From: Paracoccus sigandri
Lineage (GTDB): Bacteria > Pseudomonadota > Alphaproteobacteria > Rhodobacterales > Rhodobacteraceae
Length of the DNA: 64,000 nt
Direction of reading: 5' to 3'
Assembly (NCBI RefSeq): GCF_003709565.1
Contig: NZ_QNRC01000003.1
Span: 62,001 to 126,000 of the forward strand
Part shown: positions 54,180 through 62,605 of the stretch, piece after piece
Numbering within the stretch: position 1 is the stretch's first letter
Layout of the letters: the number at the start of each line of letters is the position of its first letter
The notes under the pieces: model-generated
The model's input: the letters and a program-made list of their open reading frames with translations, nothing else
Told to the model about the DNA's origin: nothing
Database searches by the model: none
Made by a program: the position numbers and the translations under genes

Positions 54180-55205
54180 TCAGGCGCTGGCGGGAAGGTC
54201 CTTCCGGCGGGGCGGTGCATGGGTGCCGCGCGCCACGACGCGGGTCGGCAACTGCACGCTCTGCCCCTCCTTCCCGTCGATGAGCTGCTGCAGCAGCCGC
54301 GCGGCTTCGCTGCCCATGCGGCGATGCGGGACCCGCACGGTCGTCAATTCGGGATAGGTGATCGAGGCGATGTCGATATCGTCGAATCCGGTGATCGTCA
54401 CGTCCTCGGGCACGCGCAGTCCCATGCGATGGGCCGCGCGCAGAGCGCCGGCCGCCAGCACGTCATTGCCACAGATGACCGCCGTGACCGGATGGCTTGC
54501 GATCAGCTTCTCGAAGGCGCGGGCGCCGGTCTCGATCCCATAGGGCACCTCGGCCACGCCCCGGAACTCCAGCCCGGCCCGCGCCAGTTCGCGGCGCGCG
54601 CCCTCCAGGCGCCCCCGCGCCCGGTCGTTGCCCTCGGTCATGCCCGAGATCATGGCGATGTCGGTATGCCCCAGTTCCAGCACCAGGCCGACCATCTGGG
54701 CGATGCCCGCCTCGTTGTCGAAACCCGCATGGGGCTGCGAATCGCCGCTGGCCCATGCCAGCACATAGGGCACCCTGCGGTGGCCCAGCCATTCATAGAC
54801 CGTCGGATCACGGTCGAAGCCGACCAGCATCAGCCCGCTTGCCCCACGCGCGACCAGCGCCTCGATCTGTTCCCTCTCGCGCTGCGGGTCATAGCCCGAG
54901 GATGCGATCAGCAGCGCGAATTTTCCGGGCGGAAGGGCTTGCTCGAACGCCTCGATCCCATGGGCGAAGACCGCGTTCTCCAGGGTAGGCACCACCGCGC
55001 CGATGATCCCGGTCTTGCGAGAGGCCAGCGCCCGCGCCCCGAAATTCGGCGTGTAGTTCAACTTGCGAATCGCCGCCATGACCTTTTCGCGGGTCGCCGG
55101 AATCACCCGCTCGGGCGCGTTCAGGCAGCGCGAGACGGTCGCCGTGGACACGCCCGCAAGCGCAGCCACGTCATCCACGGTCGCATGGGTCGTTCTTTCG
55201 CTCAA
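54180..55205 (-). CDS. LacI-family repressor of the sulfonate genes
   Basis: About 341 residues from a TTG at 55205 (GAGG upstream, protein LSERTTHATVDDVAALAGVSTATVS). An in-frame ATG at 55304 would add 33 unusual residues and overlap the operator, so I prefer the TTG. Helix-turn-helix N-terminal, then sensor domain (TGIIGAVVPTLENAVFA, ITGFDDIDIASITYPELT). Flanked by two matching operators, one for the leftward importer and one for hpsN and itself. Confidence 0.92.
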   Translation of the reverse strand: MSERTTHATVDDVAALAGVSTATVSRCLNAPERVIPATREKVMAAIRKLNYTPNFGARALASRKTGIIGAVVPTLENAVFAHGIEAFEQALPPGKFALLIASSGYDPQREREQIEALVARGASGLMLVGFDRDPTVYEWLGHRRVPYVLAWASGDSQPHAGFDNEAGIAQMVGLVLELGHTDIAMISGMTEGNDRARGRLEGARRELARAGLEFRGVAEVPYGIETGARAFEKLIASHPVTAVICGNDVLAAGALRAAHRMGLRVPEDVTITGFDDIDIASITYPELTTVRVPHRRMGSEAARLLQQLIDGKEGQSVQLPTRVVARGTHAPPRRKDLPASA

Positions 55206-55300
55206 ACCGGCATCCTCGTTCAACCGCCAGGCCTGCCGCTCAATTTCGCAGCAAGCGGATGGTTTGGCCAGAACCGATCCCGAAGGGGCTTGCGCCATGT

Positions 55301-55320
55301 GCATGAAAGCGCTTACATGC
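55301..55320. promoter_or_regulatory. LacI-type operator between repressor and hpsN
   Basis: GCATGAAAGCGCTTACATGC, a 20-base palindrome with one mismatched pair and central GC. Lies in the divergent gap, 86 bases before hpsN, and resembles the operator at 54003-54018, so one LacI protein likely controls both units. Confidence 0.75.
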
Positions 55321-55406
55321 CCTCACGGCCGAGAGGGGAACCGCACCGCAGCAGGCTGATCCGCGCGGGGGCAGACCGGAGGCCGACCAGAGAGGACCGG
55401 AGAATC

Positions 55407-56714
55407 ATGGCTCTGCACTACCTGAAGAAAGCGCCCAAGACGGCGACCAGCGATGCCGGCGAAACGCGCGCGATCGTCCAGAACATCCTCGACGACATCG
55501 AAAAGGGCCGGGATGAAGCCGCCCGCAAATATGCGCTGGAACTGGACAGATACGATGGCAATATCGTCATGACCCGCGACGAGATCGACGCCGCCAAGGC
55601 CCAGGTTCCGCAAAAACTGCAGGACGACATCCGCTTCGCCCATGACAACGTGCGTCGCTTCGCCGAGGCGCAGAAGGATTCGCTGCGCGATTTCTCGGTC
55701 GAGCTGGTGCCGGGGCTGACGACGGGGCAGCGCTCGATCCCTTGTCGTTCGGTCGGGTGCTATGTCCCCGGCGGGCGCTACAGCCATGTCGCATCGGCGA
55801 TCATGACGGTGACGACCGCCAGGGTCGCGGGCTGCCGGAACGTCACCGCCTGCTCGCCCCCCCGCCCCGGCGTGGGGATGAACCCCGCCATCGTCTATAC
55901 GGCGGACCTGTGCGGCGCGGATCGGATTCTGGCGCTTGGCGGCGTGCAGGGGATCGCGGCGATGGCCTTCGGCCTCTTCGGCAGCCCGCCCGCCGATATT
56001 CTGGTCGGCCCCGGCAATCAGTTCGTGGCCGAGGCCAAGCGGATCCTGTTCGGGCGGGTGGGGATCGACATGTTTGCCGGGCCGACCGACAGCCTGATCC
56101 TTGCCGATGCGGGCGCCGACCCGATGGTGGTTGCCGCCGATCTGGTCGGTCAGGCCGAACATGGCTACAACTCGCCCGTCTGGCTGGTCACCGACGATGA
56201 GCCGCTTGCCCGCGCCGTGATGGATCTGGTCCCCGAGCTGATCGCCGCGCTGCCCGAGCTCAATCGCAAGAATGCCGAGGCCGCATGGCGCGACTATGCC
56301 GAGGTGATCCTCTGTGCCGACCGCGAGGAAATGGCCGCGACCTCTGACGATTACGCCCCCGAACACCTGACCGTGCAGGCCGCCGACCTGGATTGGTGGC
56401 TGAACCGCCTGCAATGCTACGGGTCGCTGTTTCTGGGCGAGGAAACGACCGTCGCCTTCGGGGACAAGGCGGCGGGTCCGAACCACGTCCTGCCGACTTC
56501 GGGGGCGGCGCGCTATACGGGCGGGCTGTCGGTGCACAAATACATGAAGGTGGCGACCTGGCAGCGCGCCACCCGCGATGGCGCCCGCCTCATTGCCGAA
56601 GCGACCGCGCGCATCTCGCGGCTTGAAGGGATGGAAGGGCATGCCCGCACCGCGGACATCCGGCTGAGGAAATATTTCCCTGACACGAAATTCGATCTGG
56701 GCGCGAATGGCTGA
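55407..56714 (+). CDS. hpsN: Histidinol-dehydrogenase-like sulfopropanediol 3-dehydrogenase
   Basis: 435 residues from ATG 55407 (CGGAG upstream). Belongs to the HisD fold: zinc ligands Q249 and H252 (GQAEHGYNSP), D353 and a C-terminal histidine near 412 (EGMEGHART), plus DYAPEHL and GPNHVLPTSG. It is not in a his operon. With an SDR, a zinc dehydrogenase, sulfonate-type ABC importers and TauE around it, the best match is HpsN, which oxidises (R)-2,3-dihydroxypropane-1-sulfonate twice to sulfolactate with NAD+. Context-based substrate; fold certain. Confidence 0.85.
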   Translation: MALHYLKKAPKTATSDAGETRAIVQNILDDIEKGRDEAARKYALELDRYDGNIVMTRDEIDAAKAQVPQKLQDDIRFAHDNVRRFAEAQKDSLRDFSVELVPGLTTGQRSIPCRSVGCYVPGGRYSHVASAIMTVTTARVAGCRNVTACSPPRPGVGMNPAIVYTADLCGADRILALGGVQGIAAMAFGLFGSPPADILVGPGNQFVAEAKRILFGRVGIDMFAGPTDSLILADAGADPMVVAADLVGQAEHGYNSPVWLVTDDEPLARAVMDLVPELIAALPELNRKNAEAAWRDYAEVILCADREEMAATSDDYAPEHLTVQAADLDWWLNRLQCYGSLFLGEETTVAFGDKAAGPNHVLPTSGAARYTGGLSVHKYMKVATWQRATRDGARLIAEATARISRLEGMEGHARTADIRLRKYFPDTKFDLGANG

Positions 56715-57471
56715 CATGGAACGGGATCTGTTTTCCGTCGCCGGCCGCGTGGCCTGCGTGACCGGGGCCAGCAGCGGGCTGGGGCGCCAGGCTGCCCTGA
56801 CGCTGGCGCGACGCGGGGCGAAGGTGGTGGCCATCGCCCGGCGCGAGGCCGAACTGGCCGAACTGGCCAGCGAGGGCGCAGGGCGCATCCACCCCCTCGC
56901 CGCCGACCTGGCCGATCGCGGCCGTCTTGCCCATATCGCCCAGGACGCGGCAAGGGCGTTCGGCGAGCCGGACATCCTGGTCAACGCGGCCGGCGTGAAT
57001 ACGCGCGAACATGCGGACGAGGTGACACCGCAGGGCTGGGATCTGACCCTGACGCTGAACCTCGGCGCGCCCTTCTTCCTGGCGCAGGCCATGGTGCCGG
57101 CGATGAAGGGGAAAGGCTGGGGCAGGATCGTCAACTTCGCCTCGTTGCAATCCTATCGCGCCTTTGCCGCCGGCATCGCCTATGGCGCCTCGAAGGGTGC
57201 GATCGCCCAGATGACCCGCGCCATGGCCGAGGCCTGGTCGGGTTCGGGCATCACCGCGAACGCGCTGGGTCCGGGTTTCTTCCGCACGGAACTGACGGCG
57301 GCGGTCTTCGCGGACCAGGCCCTTGCCGCGCGCAATGCCGCGCAGACCTGCATCGGCCGCAACGGCGCGCCCGAGGACATGGACGGGCCGCTGCTGTTCC
57401 TGTGCTCGGACGCCTCGGCCTATGTGACGGGGCAGATCCTCATGGTCGACGGGGGGTTCACCGCGAAATGA
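56707..57471 (+). CDS. hpsO: Short-chain dehydrogenase, HpsO-like
   Basis: 254 residues. TGASSGLGRQAALTLARRG nucleotide fold, NAAGVN, catalytic Ser in NFASLQSY, and Tyr/Lys in AYGASKGAIAQM; C-terminal GQILMVDGGFTAK. Overlaps hpsN by eight bases and the next gene by four. In characterised DHPS loci the HpsO and HpsP dehydrogenases are proposed to interconvert the S and R forms via the 2-keto compound; which protein has which stereochemistry cannot be read here. Confidence 0.85.
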   Translation: MADMERDLFSVAGRVACVTGASSGLGRQAALTLARRGAKVVAIARREAELAELASEGAGRIHPLAADLADRGRLAHIAQDAARAFGEPDILVNAAGVNTREHADEVTPQGWDLTLTLNLGAPFFLAQAMVPAMKGKGWGRIVNFASLQSYRAFAAGIAYGASKGAIAQMTRAMAEAWSGSGITANALGPGFFRTELTAAVFADQALAARNAAQTCIGRNGAPEDMDGPLLFLCSDASAYVTGQILMVDGGFTAK

Positions 57472-58445
57472 AGGCGCTTGTCTATACCGGCATCAAGACC
57501 CTGGAGATGCGCGAGGTGCCGGACCCGATCCCCGGCGAGGACGAGGTCCTGGTCCGCGTCGAGGCCGCGGGCATCTGCGGGTCGGACATGCACGCATGGC
57601 TGGGCCATGACGAACGCCGCCCCGCGCCGCTGATCCTAGGCCACGAGGTTGCAGGCACCATCGCCAGCGGACCGCGCAGGGGCCAGCGCGTCACCGTCAA
57701 CCCCCTGGCGACCTGCGGCACCTGCCCGGCCTGCCGCGAGGGGCGTGACAATCTTTGCCCCGACCGGCAGATCATCTCGATGCCGCCGCGAGAGGGCGGA
57801 TTTGCCGAACTGATCCGCTCGCCCGAGCGTAACCTTGTCGCGCTGCCGGACGACGTGCCCGCCGCGGTCGCCTGCCTGGCCGAACCGCTGGCCTGCAGCT
57901 GGCATGCCCTGAAGCTGGCGCATCGCACCCTGTTCCGCCCGCCCCGACGGGTGCTGATCCTGGGCGGAGGGGCGATCGGCTTCGGCGCGGCCCTGGCGGC
58001 GCGGGCGATGGGCAGCCAGGACATCGCCATCGTCGAGCCGAACCCGGCCCGCCGCCAGCACCTGGCGCAGATCGAGGGTTTCCCCGTTCTGGAACGGGCC
58101 CCGGACGACCAACCGCCCGACCTGGTGATCGACGCGGCAGGTTTTGCGGCGACCCGTCAGGTGGCTTCGGATCTGGTCAGGCCGGGCGGGCTGATCCTGC
58201 ATATCGGGTTGGGACAGGCCACGGACGGGCTGAACATCCGCCGCATGACCTTGCAGGAAATCACCTTCATCGGCACCTATACCTATACGCGGCAGGATTT
58301 TCGCGACTGTGCCGAGGCGATCTTCGACGGGCGCCTGGGCAGATGCGACTGGTCCCAGGGCCGGGCGCTGGCGGACGGAGCGGCAGCCTTCGCCGACATC
58401 CGGGAAAATCTTGTCGCCGCCCCCAAGGTCATCCTTTTGCCGTGA
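57468..58445 (+). CDS. hpsP: Zinc-type alcohol dehydrogenase, HpsP-like
   Basis: 325 residues from ATG 57468 (ATGA with the SDR gene). MDR family: catalytic zinc site GICGSDMHAWLGHDE and GHEVAG, structural zinc cysteines in CGTCPACREGRDNLC, nucleotide fold LGGGAIGFGAALAARAMG. Resembles sorbitol/threonine dehydrogenases. Position after hpsN and the SDR gene suggests the HpsP role. Followed by a good terminator hairpin. Confidence 0.85.
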   Translation: MKALVYTGIKTLEMREVPDPIPGEDEVLVRVEAAGICGSDMHAWLGHDERRPAPLILGHEVAGTIASGPRRGQRVTVNPLATCGTCPACREGRDNLCPDRQIISMPPREGGFAELIRSPERNLVALPDDVPAAVACLAEPLACSWHALKLAHRTLFRPPRRVLILGGGAIGFGAALAARAMGSQDIAIVEPNPARRQHLAQIEGFPVLERAPDDQPPDLVIDAAGFAATRQVASDLVRPGGLILHIGLGQATDGLNIRRMTLQEITFIGTYTYTRQDFRDCAEAIFDGRLGRCDWSQGRALADGAAAFADIRENLVAAPKVILLP

Positions 58446-58452
58446 TTGATCT

Positions 58453-58480
58453 GGCGCCCCGCCGGGACCAGGCGGGCGCC
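58453..58480 (+). terminator. terminator-like hairpin after hpsP
   Basis: GGCGCCCCGCC pairs with GGCGGGCGCC (one bulged C), 7-base loop, eight bases after the hpsP stop. Closes the hps operon; no T-run. Confidence 0.6.
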
Positions 58481-58745
58481 GGAATCGTAAGAATAACTTA
58501 CAGTATATATAAGAATTAATCCTTTTCTGGCAGCAAAGTTTTCAAATACATTCAATCTGATCGAGAACCATCCGCACAGGATCCGCACCGCCCGGAGGCC
58601 CGGATCGGGACAATTCTGACGGGGCGTTCCCCGAACCTGCCGGCTTCCACCCTCTGATTTCCTCGAAACGAAAGGAAGCAGGACCAGCATCAACAGCGCT
58701 GCGTTGGGAGGCGGAGCGCCAGCCAGACATATCCAGGGAGGAGAC
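58481..58745 (+). promoter_or_regulatory. AT-rich promoter region of second importer
   Basis: About 265 bases without a gene. It holds an unusually AT-rich patch (about 58487-58560, with TATATATAAGAATTAAT) in a GC-rich genome and a perfect inverted repeat GTAAG-AATAA-CTTAC at 58487-58501 with a T-N11-A core. The shared string ATCGTAAGAA recurs before the LysR gene at 61559. I infer the promoter and a LysR site for the ATPase-permease-binding protein genes that follow. Confidence 0.55.
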
Positions 58746-59516
58746 ATGCAGTCACGGCAACCACTGCTGACCGTGCAGGGCGTAACCTTGCAATACAAGA
58801 CACCCCACCACCTGATCACCGCGACCTATCGCGTCAGCTTCGACGTCATGCAGGGCGACCGCTTCATCCTGCTTGGCCCCTCGGGCTGCGGCAAGTCCAC
58901 CCTGCAGAAAGCCGTGGGCGGATACATGACCCCGACCGAGGGCGAGATGCGCCTGAAGGGGCGCAAGATCACCCAGCCCGGCCCCGACCGGATGATGGTC
59001 TTCCAGGAATTCGACCAGCTTCTGCCCTGGAAGACGGTCAAGCAGAACGTGGCCTTCGCGCTGCATGCCTCGAAACGGATGTCGCGACGCGAGGCCGAAG
59101 AAAAGGCCATGGAATATGTCAGCAAGGTCGGGCTGGCCAGTTTCGCCGACAGCCATCCGCACATGCTGTCGGGCGGCATGAAGCAGCGCGTGGCGATCGC
59201 GCGCGGCATGGCGATGGAGCCGGACATCCTGCTGATGGACGAACCCTTCGCCGCGCTGGACGCGCTGACGCGCCGCAAGATGCAGGACGAACTGCTGAAA
59301 CTTTGGGACGAGACGAAGTTTACCGTATTGTTCGTAACCCATTCCATCGCCGAGGCGATCAAGATCGGCAACCGCATCCTGCTGCTGTCGCCCCATCCCG
59401 GCCGGGTCAAGGCCGAATTGAACAGCACCACCGACGCGCAACAGGCCATCGAACTGGAACAGCACATCCACCAGATGCTCTTCTCCCACGAACCCGAGGA
59501 GGTTGAACATGCCTGA
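58746..59516 (+). CDS. Second taurine-type ABC transporter ATP-binding protein
   Basis: 256 residues from ATG 58746 (GGGAGGAG upstream). Walker A GPSGCGKST, FQEFDQLLPWKTVKQNV, signature LSGGMKQRVAIARGM, Walker B ILLMDEPFAALDALT, H-loop VLFVTHSIAEAIKIG. First gene in the order ATPase-permease-binding protein. Diverged from the ATPase at 51602, so a separate system and probably a different sulfonate ligand. Confidence 0.93.
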   Translation: MQSRQPLLTVQGVTLQYKTPHHLITATYRVSFDVMQGDRFILLGPSGCGKSTLQKAVGGYMTPTEGEMRLKGRKITQPGPDRMMVFQEFDQLLPWKTVKQNVAFALHASKRMSRREAEEKAMEYVSKVGLASFADSHPHMLSGGMKQRVAIARGMAMEPDILLMDEPFAALDALTRRKMQDELLKLWDETKFTVLFVTHSIAEAIKIGNRILLLSPHPGRVKAELNSTTDAQQAIELEQHIHQMLFSHEPEEVEHA

Positions 59517-60411
59517 AGCTGTCGCAAGGCTGAAGGACATCCGCAGGCGCATGGATGACGATCGCCCGGAAATCCATCACGACGACACCGAAGCCGGCGA
59601 ACTGACGATCATCGAACAGCGCCTGTCCGGTTTCGAAATCCTGTATCGCGAGGCATGGCTGCGCAAGCTGGTCATCCTGGCGGTTCTTGCCCTGATCTGG
59701 GAAATCTATGGTCGCACGTTGAACAACGACCTTCTGTTCCCGACCTTTTCGGCGACGATCCTGGCCTTCTTCACGGGGTTAATGGACGGCACGCTGCCTG
59801 CGGCTGCCTGGTCGTCGGGCAAGGTGCTGCTGATGGGCTACGGGCTTGGCATCGTTCTGGCGGCGACGCTGACGGCACTGGCCATGGCCTCGCGGATCGG
59901 GACGGATTTCCTGGAAACCATGACCTCGATGTTCAACCCGCTGCCGGCCATCGCGCTGTTGCCGCTGGCGTTGATCTGGTTCGGCCTGGGCAATGCCAGC
60001 CTGGTCTTCGTCCTGGTCCATTCGGTGACCTGGGCCATCGCGCTGAACACCCATTCGGGATTTCTCGGCGTCAGCAGGACATTGAAGATGGTCGGGCGAA
60101 ACTATGGGCTGCGCGGCCCGGCCTTCATCATGAAGATCCTGATCCCCGCTGCCTTTCCAAGCATTCTTACCGGGCTGAAGATCGGCTGGGCCTTCGCATG
60201 GCGCACCCTGATCGCGGCCGAGCTTGTCTTCGGCGTCAGTTCGGGTTCCGGCGGTCTGGGCTGGTTCATCTTCGAAAACAAGAACATGCTGGACATTCCC
60301 AAGGTATTCGCCGGCCTTCTGACGGTCATCATCATCGGCCTCGTCGTCGAGAATCTGATCTTCCGCACCATCGAGCGCCGCACCATTGAGCGCTGGGGCG
60401 TCCAGCACTGA
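59509..60411 (+). CDS. Second taurine-type ABC transporter permease
   Basis: 300 residues from ATG 59509 (GAGGAGG six bases upstream), overlapping the ATPase gene by eight bases. A hydrophilic N-terminal extension of about 55 residues (MPEAVARLKDIRRRMDDDRP) precedes six hydrophobic spans; it is longer than in typical TauC. Coupling loop NYGLRGPAFIMKILIPAAFPS. Only one permease gene here, so a homodimer is expected. Confidence 0.92.
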   Translation: MPEAVARLKDIRRRMDDDRPEIHHDDTEAGELTIIEQRLSGFEILYREAWLRKLVILAVLALIWEIYGRTLNNDLLFPTFSATILAFFTGLMDGTLPAAAWSSGKVLLMGYGLGIVLAATLTALAMASRIGTDFLETMTSMFNPLPAIALLPLALIWFGLGNASLVFVLVHSVTWAIALNTHSGFLGVSRTLKMVGRNYGLRGPAFIMKILIPAAFPSILTGLKIGWAFAWRTLIAAELVFGVSSGSGGLGWFIFENKNMLDIPKVFAGLLTVIIIGLVVENLIFRTIERRTIERWGVQH

Positions 60412-60483
60412 ATCGAAATGCCCCCGCCAACGATGCGAGGGCGCCATGACGTCCGCCGTCGCGCGGCACCAGGGAGAAACCAC

Positions 60484-61488
60484 ATGAAACACTTCAGACT
60501 GACCGCAGCGCTCGTGCTGGGAATGGCCATCGGCACCGTCACGCCCGCCCTTGCCGAGGTGGCGACCGTGCGCCTCGCCAAGCAGTTCGGCATCGGCTAC
60601 CTGCCGCTGACCCTGATCGAGGAACAGGGGCTGCTGGAAAAGCACGCGCAGGAAGCGGGGCTTGAACTCAGGACCGAATGGCTGCGCTTCACCGGCGGTT
60701 CGGGCATGAACGAGGCCCTGCTGTCGGGCAATCTCGACATTGCCGCCGGCGGCGTGGGGCCGATGCTGACGATCTGGGCGCGCACGCAGAACAATCTCCA
60801 GGTCAAGGGAATCGCGGCGCTGGAATCCATGCCGCTCTATCTGGTCACGACCGACCCCGAGGTGCAGTCGCTGGCGGATTTCAACCGGTCCCACAAGATC
60901 GCCCTGCCGGCGGTCAAGACATCGATTCAGGCGATTACGCTGCAGATGGCCGCCGAGAAATACCTGGGCGAAGGTCGCCACGACGCGCTGGACGCCTTCA
61001 CCGTCTCGATGGGCCATCCGGACGCACAGCTTGCCATGATGGGCGGCCGGTCCGAAATCAACGCCCATTTCGGCGCGCCGCCCTTCCAGAACCAGGAGCT
61101 GAAGGACGAGCGCGCGCACAAGGTGCTGGACAGCTACGAGGTCCTTGGCGGCCCGCACACGTTCAACGTGATCTGGGCGAAGAACGAATTTGTCGAGAAC
61201 AACCCCACGGTGATGGCCGCGCTGATGGCCGCGCTGGAGGAAAGCATCGGCTTCATCAGGGACAACCCCGATAAGGCGGCGCGGATCTGGGCCGAGGTCG
61301 AGGCGACCAATCTCAGCCATGACGAAGTGGTGGACCTGATAACCGATGAGCGGGTGAACTGGACGACGGCGCCGCAAGGCATCCTGCCCTATGTCGAATA
61401 CATGTCGCGCGTCGGCCTGATCTCTGCCTCGACGGATGACTGGCGCGACGTGTTCTTCGACATGGTTCACGACACCGAGGGCAGTTGA
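60484..61488 (+). CDS. Second taurine-type ABC binding protein
   Basis: 334 residues from ATG 60484 (AGGGAGA upstream). Signal peptide MKHFRLTAALVLGMAIG...PALA before EVATV. VRLAKQFGIGYLPLTLIEEQGLLEKHA and GNLDIAAGGVGPMLTIW are NrtA/SsuA/TauA-like. Ends the importer operon before a strong hairpin. Ligand not known; sulfonate inferred from context. Confidence 0.9.
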   Translation: MKHFRLTAALVLGMAIGTVTPALAEVATVRLAKQFGIGYLPLTLIEEQGLLEKHAQEAGLELRTEWLRFTGGSGMNEALLSGNLDIAAGGVGPMLTIWARTQNNLQVKGIAALESMPLYLVTTDPEVQSLADFNRSHKIALPAVKTSIQAITLQMAAEKYLGEGRHDALDAFTVSMGHPDAQLAMMGGRSEINAHFGAPPFQNQELKDERAHKVLDSYEVLGGPHTFNVIWAKNEFVENNPTVMAALMAALEESIGFIRDNPDKAARIWAEVEATNLSHDEVVDLITDERVNWTTAPQGILPYVEYMSRVGLISASTDDWRDVFFDMVHDTEGS

Positions 61489-61498
61489 CCGCGCCTTT

Positions 61499-61541
61499 CC
61501 CGCAGGCTGCCCCACCGCCAGAGCCGGCGGGGCCCTGCGGG
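61499..61541 (+). terminator. terminator-like hairpin after second importer
   Basis: CCCGCAGG pairs with CCTGCGGG, with an inner GC-rich stem (CCGCC/GGCGG) and small internal loop. Eleven bases after the binding-protein stop; probably ends the importer transcript. Confidence 0.6.
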
Positions 61542-61555
61542 TTGCATCCGCTTGT

Positions 61556-61574
61556 CAGATCGTAAGAAAATCTG
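61556..61574. promoter_or_regulatory. inverted repeat upstream of LysR gene
   Basis: CAGAT-N9-ATCTG, with ATCGTAAGAA inside, a string also present in the inverted repeat region at 58485. About 120 bases before the LysR start. Candidate LysR autoregulatory site. Confidence 0.4.
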
Positions 61575-61692
61575 CACGGTCGCACCCGGAACGCGGAAAC
61601 CCTGTAAACGATGCTTTCAGAATGCGACGCTACGGGATCATCCATTTCCGCGCGGGCGGTTCTCCTGCGCTGCCGAAGGAAAGGCCGGTCCA

Positions 61693-62604
61693 ATGTCCAT
61701 CAGAATGCTGAGAACGCTGATCGCCGTGGCCGATCATGGGACGTTCAGCGCCGCCGCCGATGCGGTTTTCGTGACCCATGCGGCTGTAAGCCAGCAGATG
61801 CGGGCACTCGAGGAGCAATGGCAGGTCGCGATTTTCGACCGTTCGACCCGCACCCCGGAATTGACGCCGATCGGCCGCGCGATTCTGGCCAAGGCGCGCG
61901 AGGTGGTACGGGCCTATGACGATATCGTGCCCTCGGTGATGGGAGACGACGGGCTGAGCGGCAGATTCACGCTGGGTTCGGCCCCGACCGCGCTGACCGC
62001 GCTGGTGCCCTTCGCGACGGCTATCCTCAAGGCGCGCTACGGCGATCTGCATGTCGCCCTCTTTCCCGGTCTGACCACCAATCTGATCCACCAGGTCGAG
62101 CGCAACAGCCTGGATGCCGCGCTGGTATCGAAACCCCCGGTCGTGCCGCGCGGGCTGGCCTGGTGCCCGATCGCCAGCGAGGAACTGGTGCTCATAACCT
62201 CTCGGCGCGTCACCTGCACCGACCCGGTCCGGATCCTGCGCACCAATCCGTTCATACGCTTTTCCCGCGACGCGGTCGTCGGCAGCATCATCGAAAGCTG
62301 GCTGCAGGCCAACGGCATCGATGTCCATGACAGCATGGAGATGGTCGGGCTGGAGGCGATCTCCAGCCTGGTGATGGCCGATCTGGGCGTCTCGATCATC
62401 CCCGAACCCTGCGTGCAGGTCTTCAACCCGTTGCCCTTGCGCCGCTTTTCGCTGGCCGCCGACAATCCCCCCCACCGAGAGCTTGGCCTGGTCCACCCGC
62501 GCGACACGACGAAAAGCCGCGTCATCGAAGAGGTGGCGGCTGCCATGAGACGTGCGACCGCGATCGGCAAGTTCTCATCCGAAACGATCGCCGGAGCCTT
62601 GTAA
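61693..62604 (+). CDS. LysR-family regulator
   Basis: 303 residues from ATG 61693. Winged helix MSIRMLRTLIAVADHGTFSAAADAVFVT..VSQQMRALEEQW and a LysR substrate-binding domain. Lies between the second importer and tauE, same strand; the sulfite-exporter gene starts one base after its stop, so they form an operon. Likely responds to sulfonate or sulfite/sulfate status, which is an inference from neighbours. Confidence 0.92.
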   Translation: MSIRMLRTLIAVADHGTFSAAADAVFVTHAAVSQQMRALEEQWQVAIFDRSTRTPELTPIGRAILAKAREVVRAYDDIVPSVMGDDGLSGRFTLGSAPTALTALVPFATAILKARYGDLHVALFPGLTTNLIHQVERNSLDAALVSKPPVVPRGLAWCPIASEELVLITSRRVTCTDPVRILRTNPFIRFSRDAVVGSIIESWLQANGIDVHDSMEMVGLEAISSLVMADLGVSIIPEPCVQVFNPLPLRRFSLAADNPPHRELGLVHPRDTTKSRVIEEVAAAMRRATAIGKFSSETIAGAL

Positions 62605-62605
62605 C

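Noticed and set aside
55407..56714. Histidine-biosynthetic histidinol dehydrogenase (hisD)
   Set aside because: No other his genes nearby; neighbours are sulfonate-type transporters and dehydrogenases and a sulfite exporter, which fits HpsN better.
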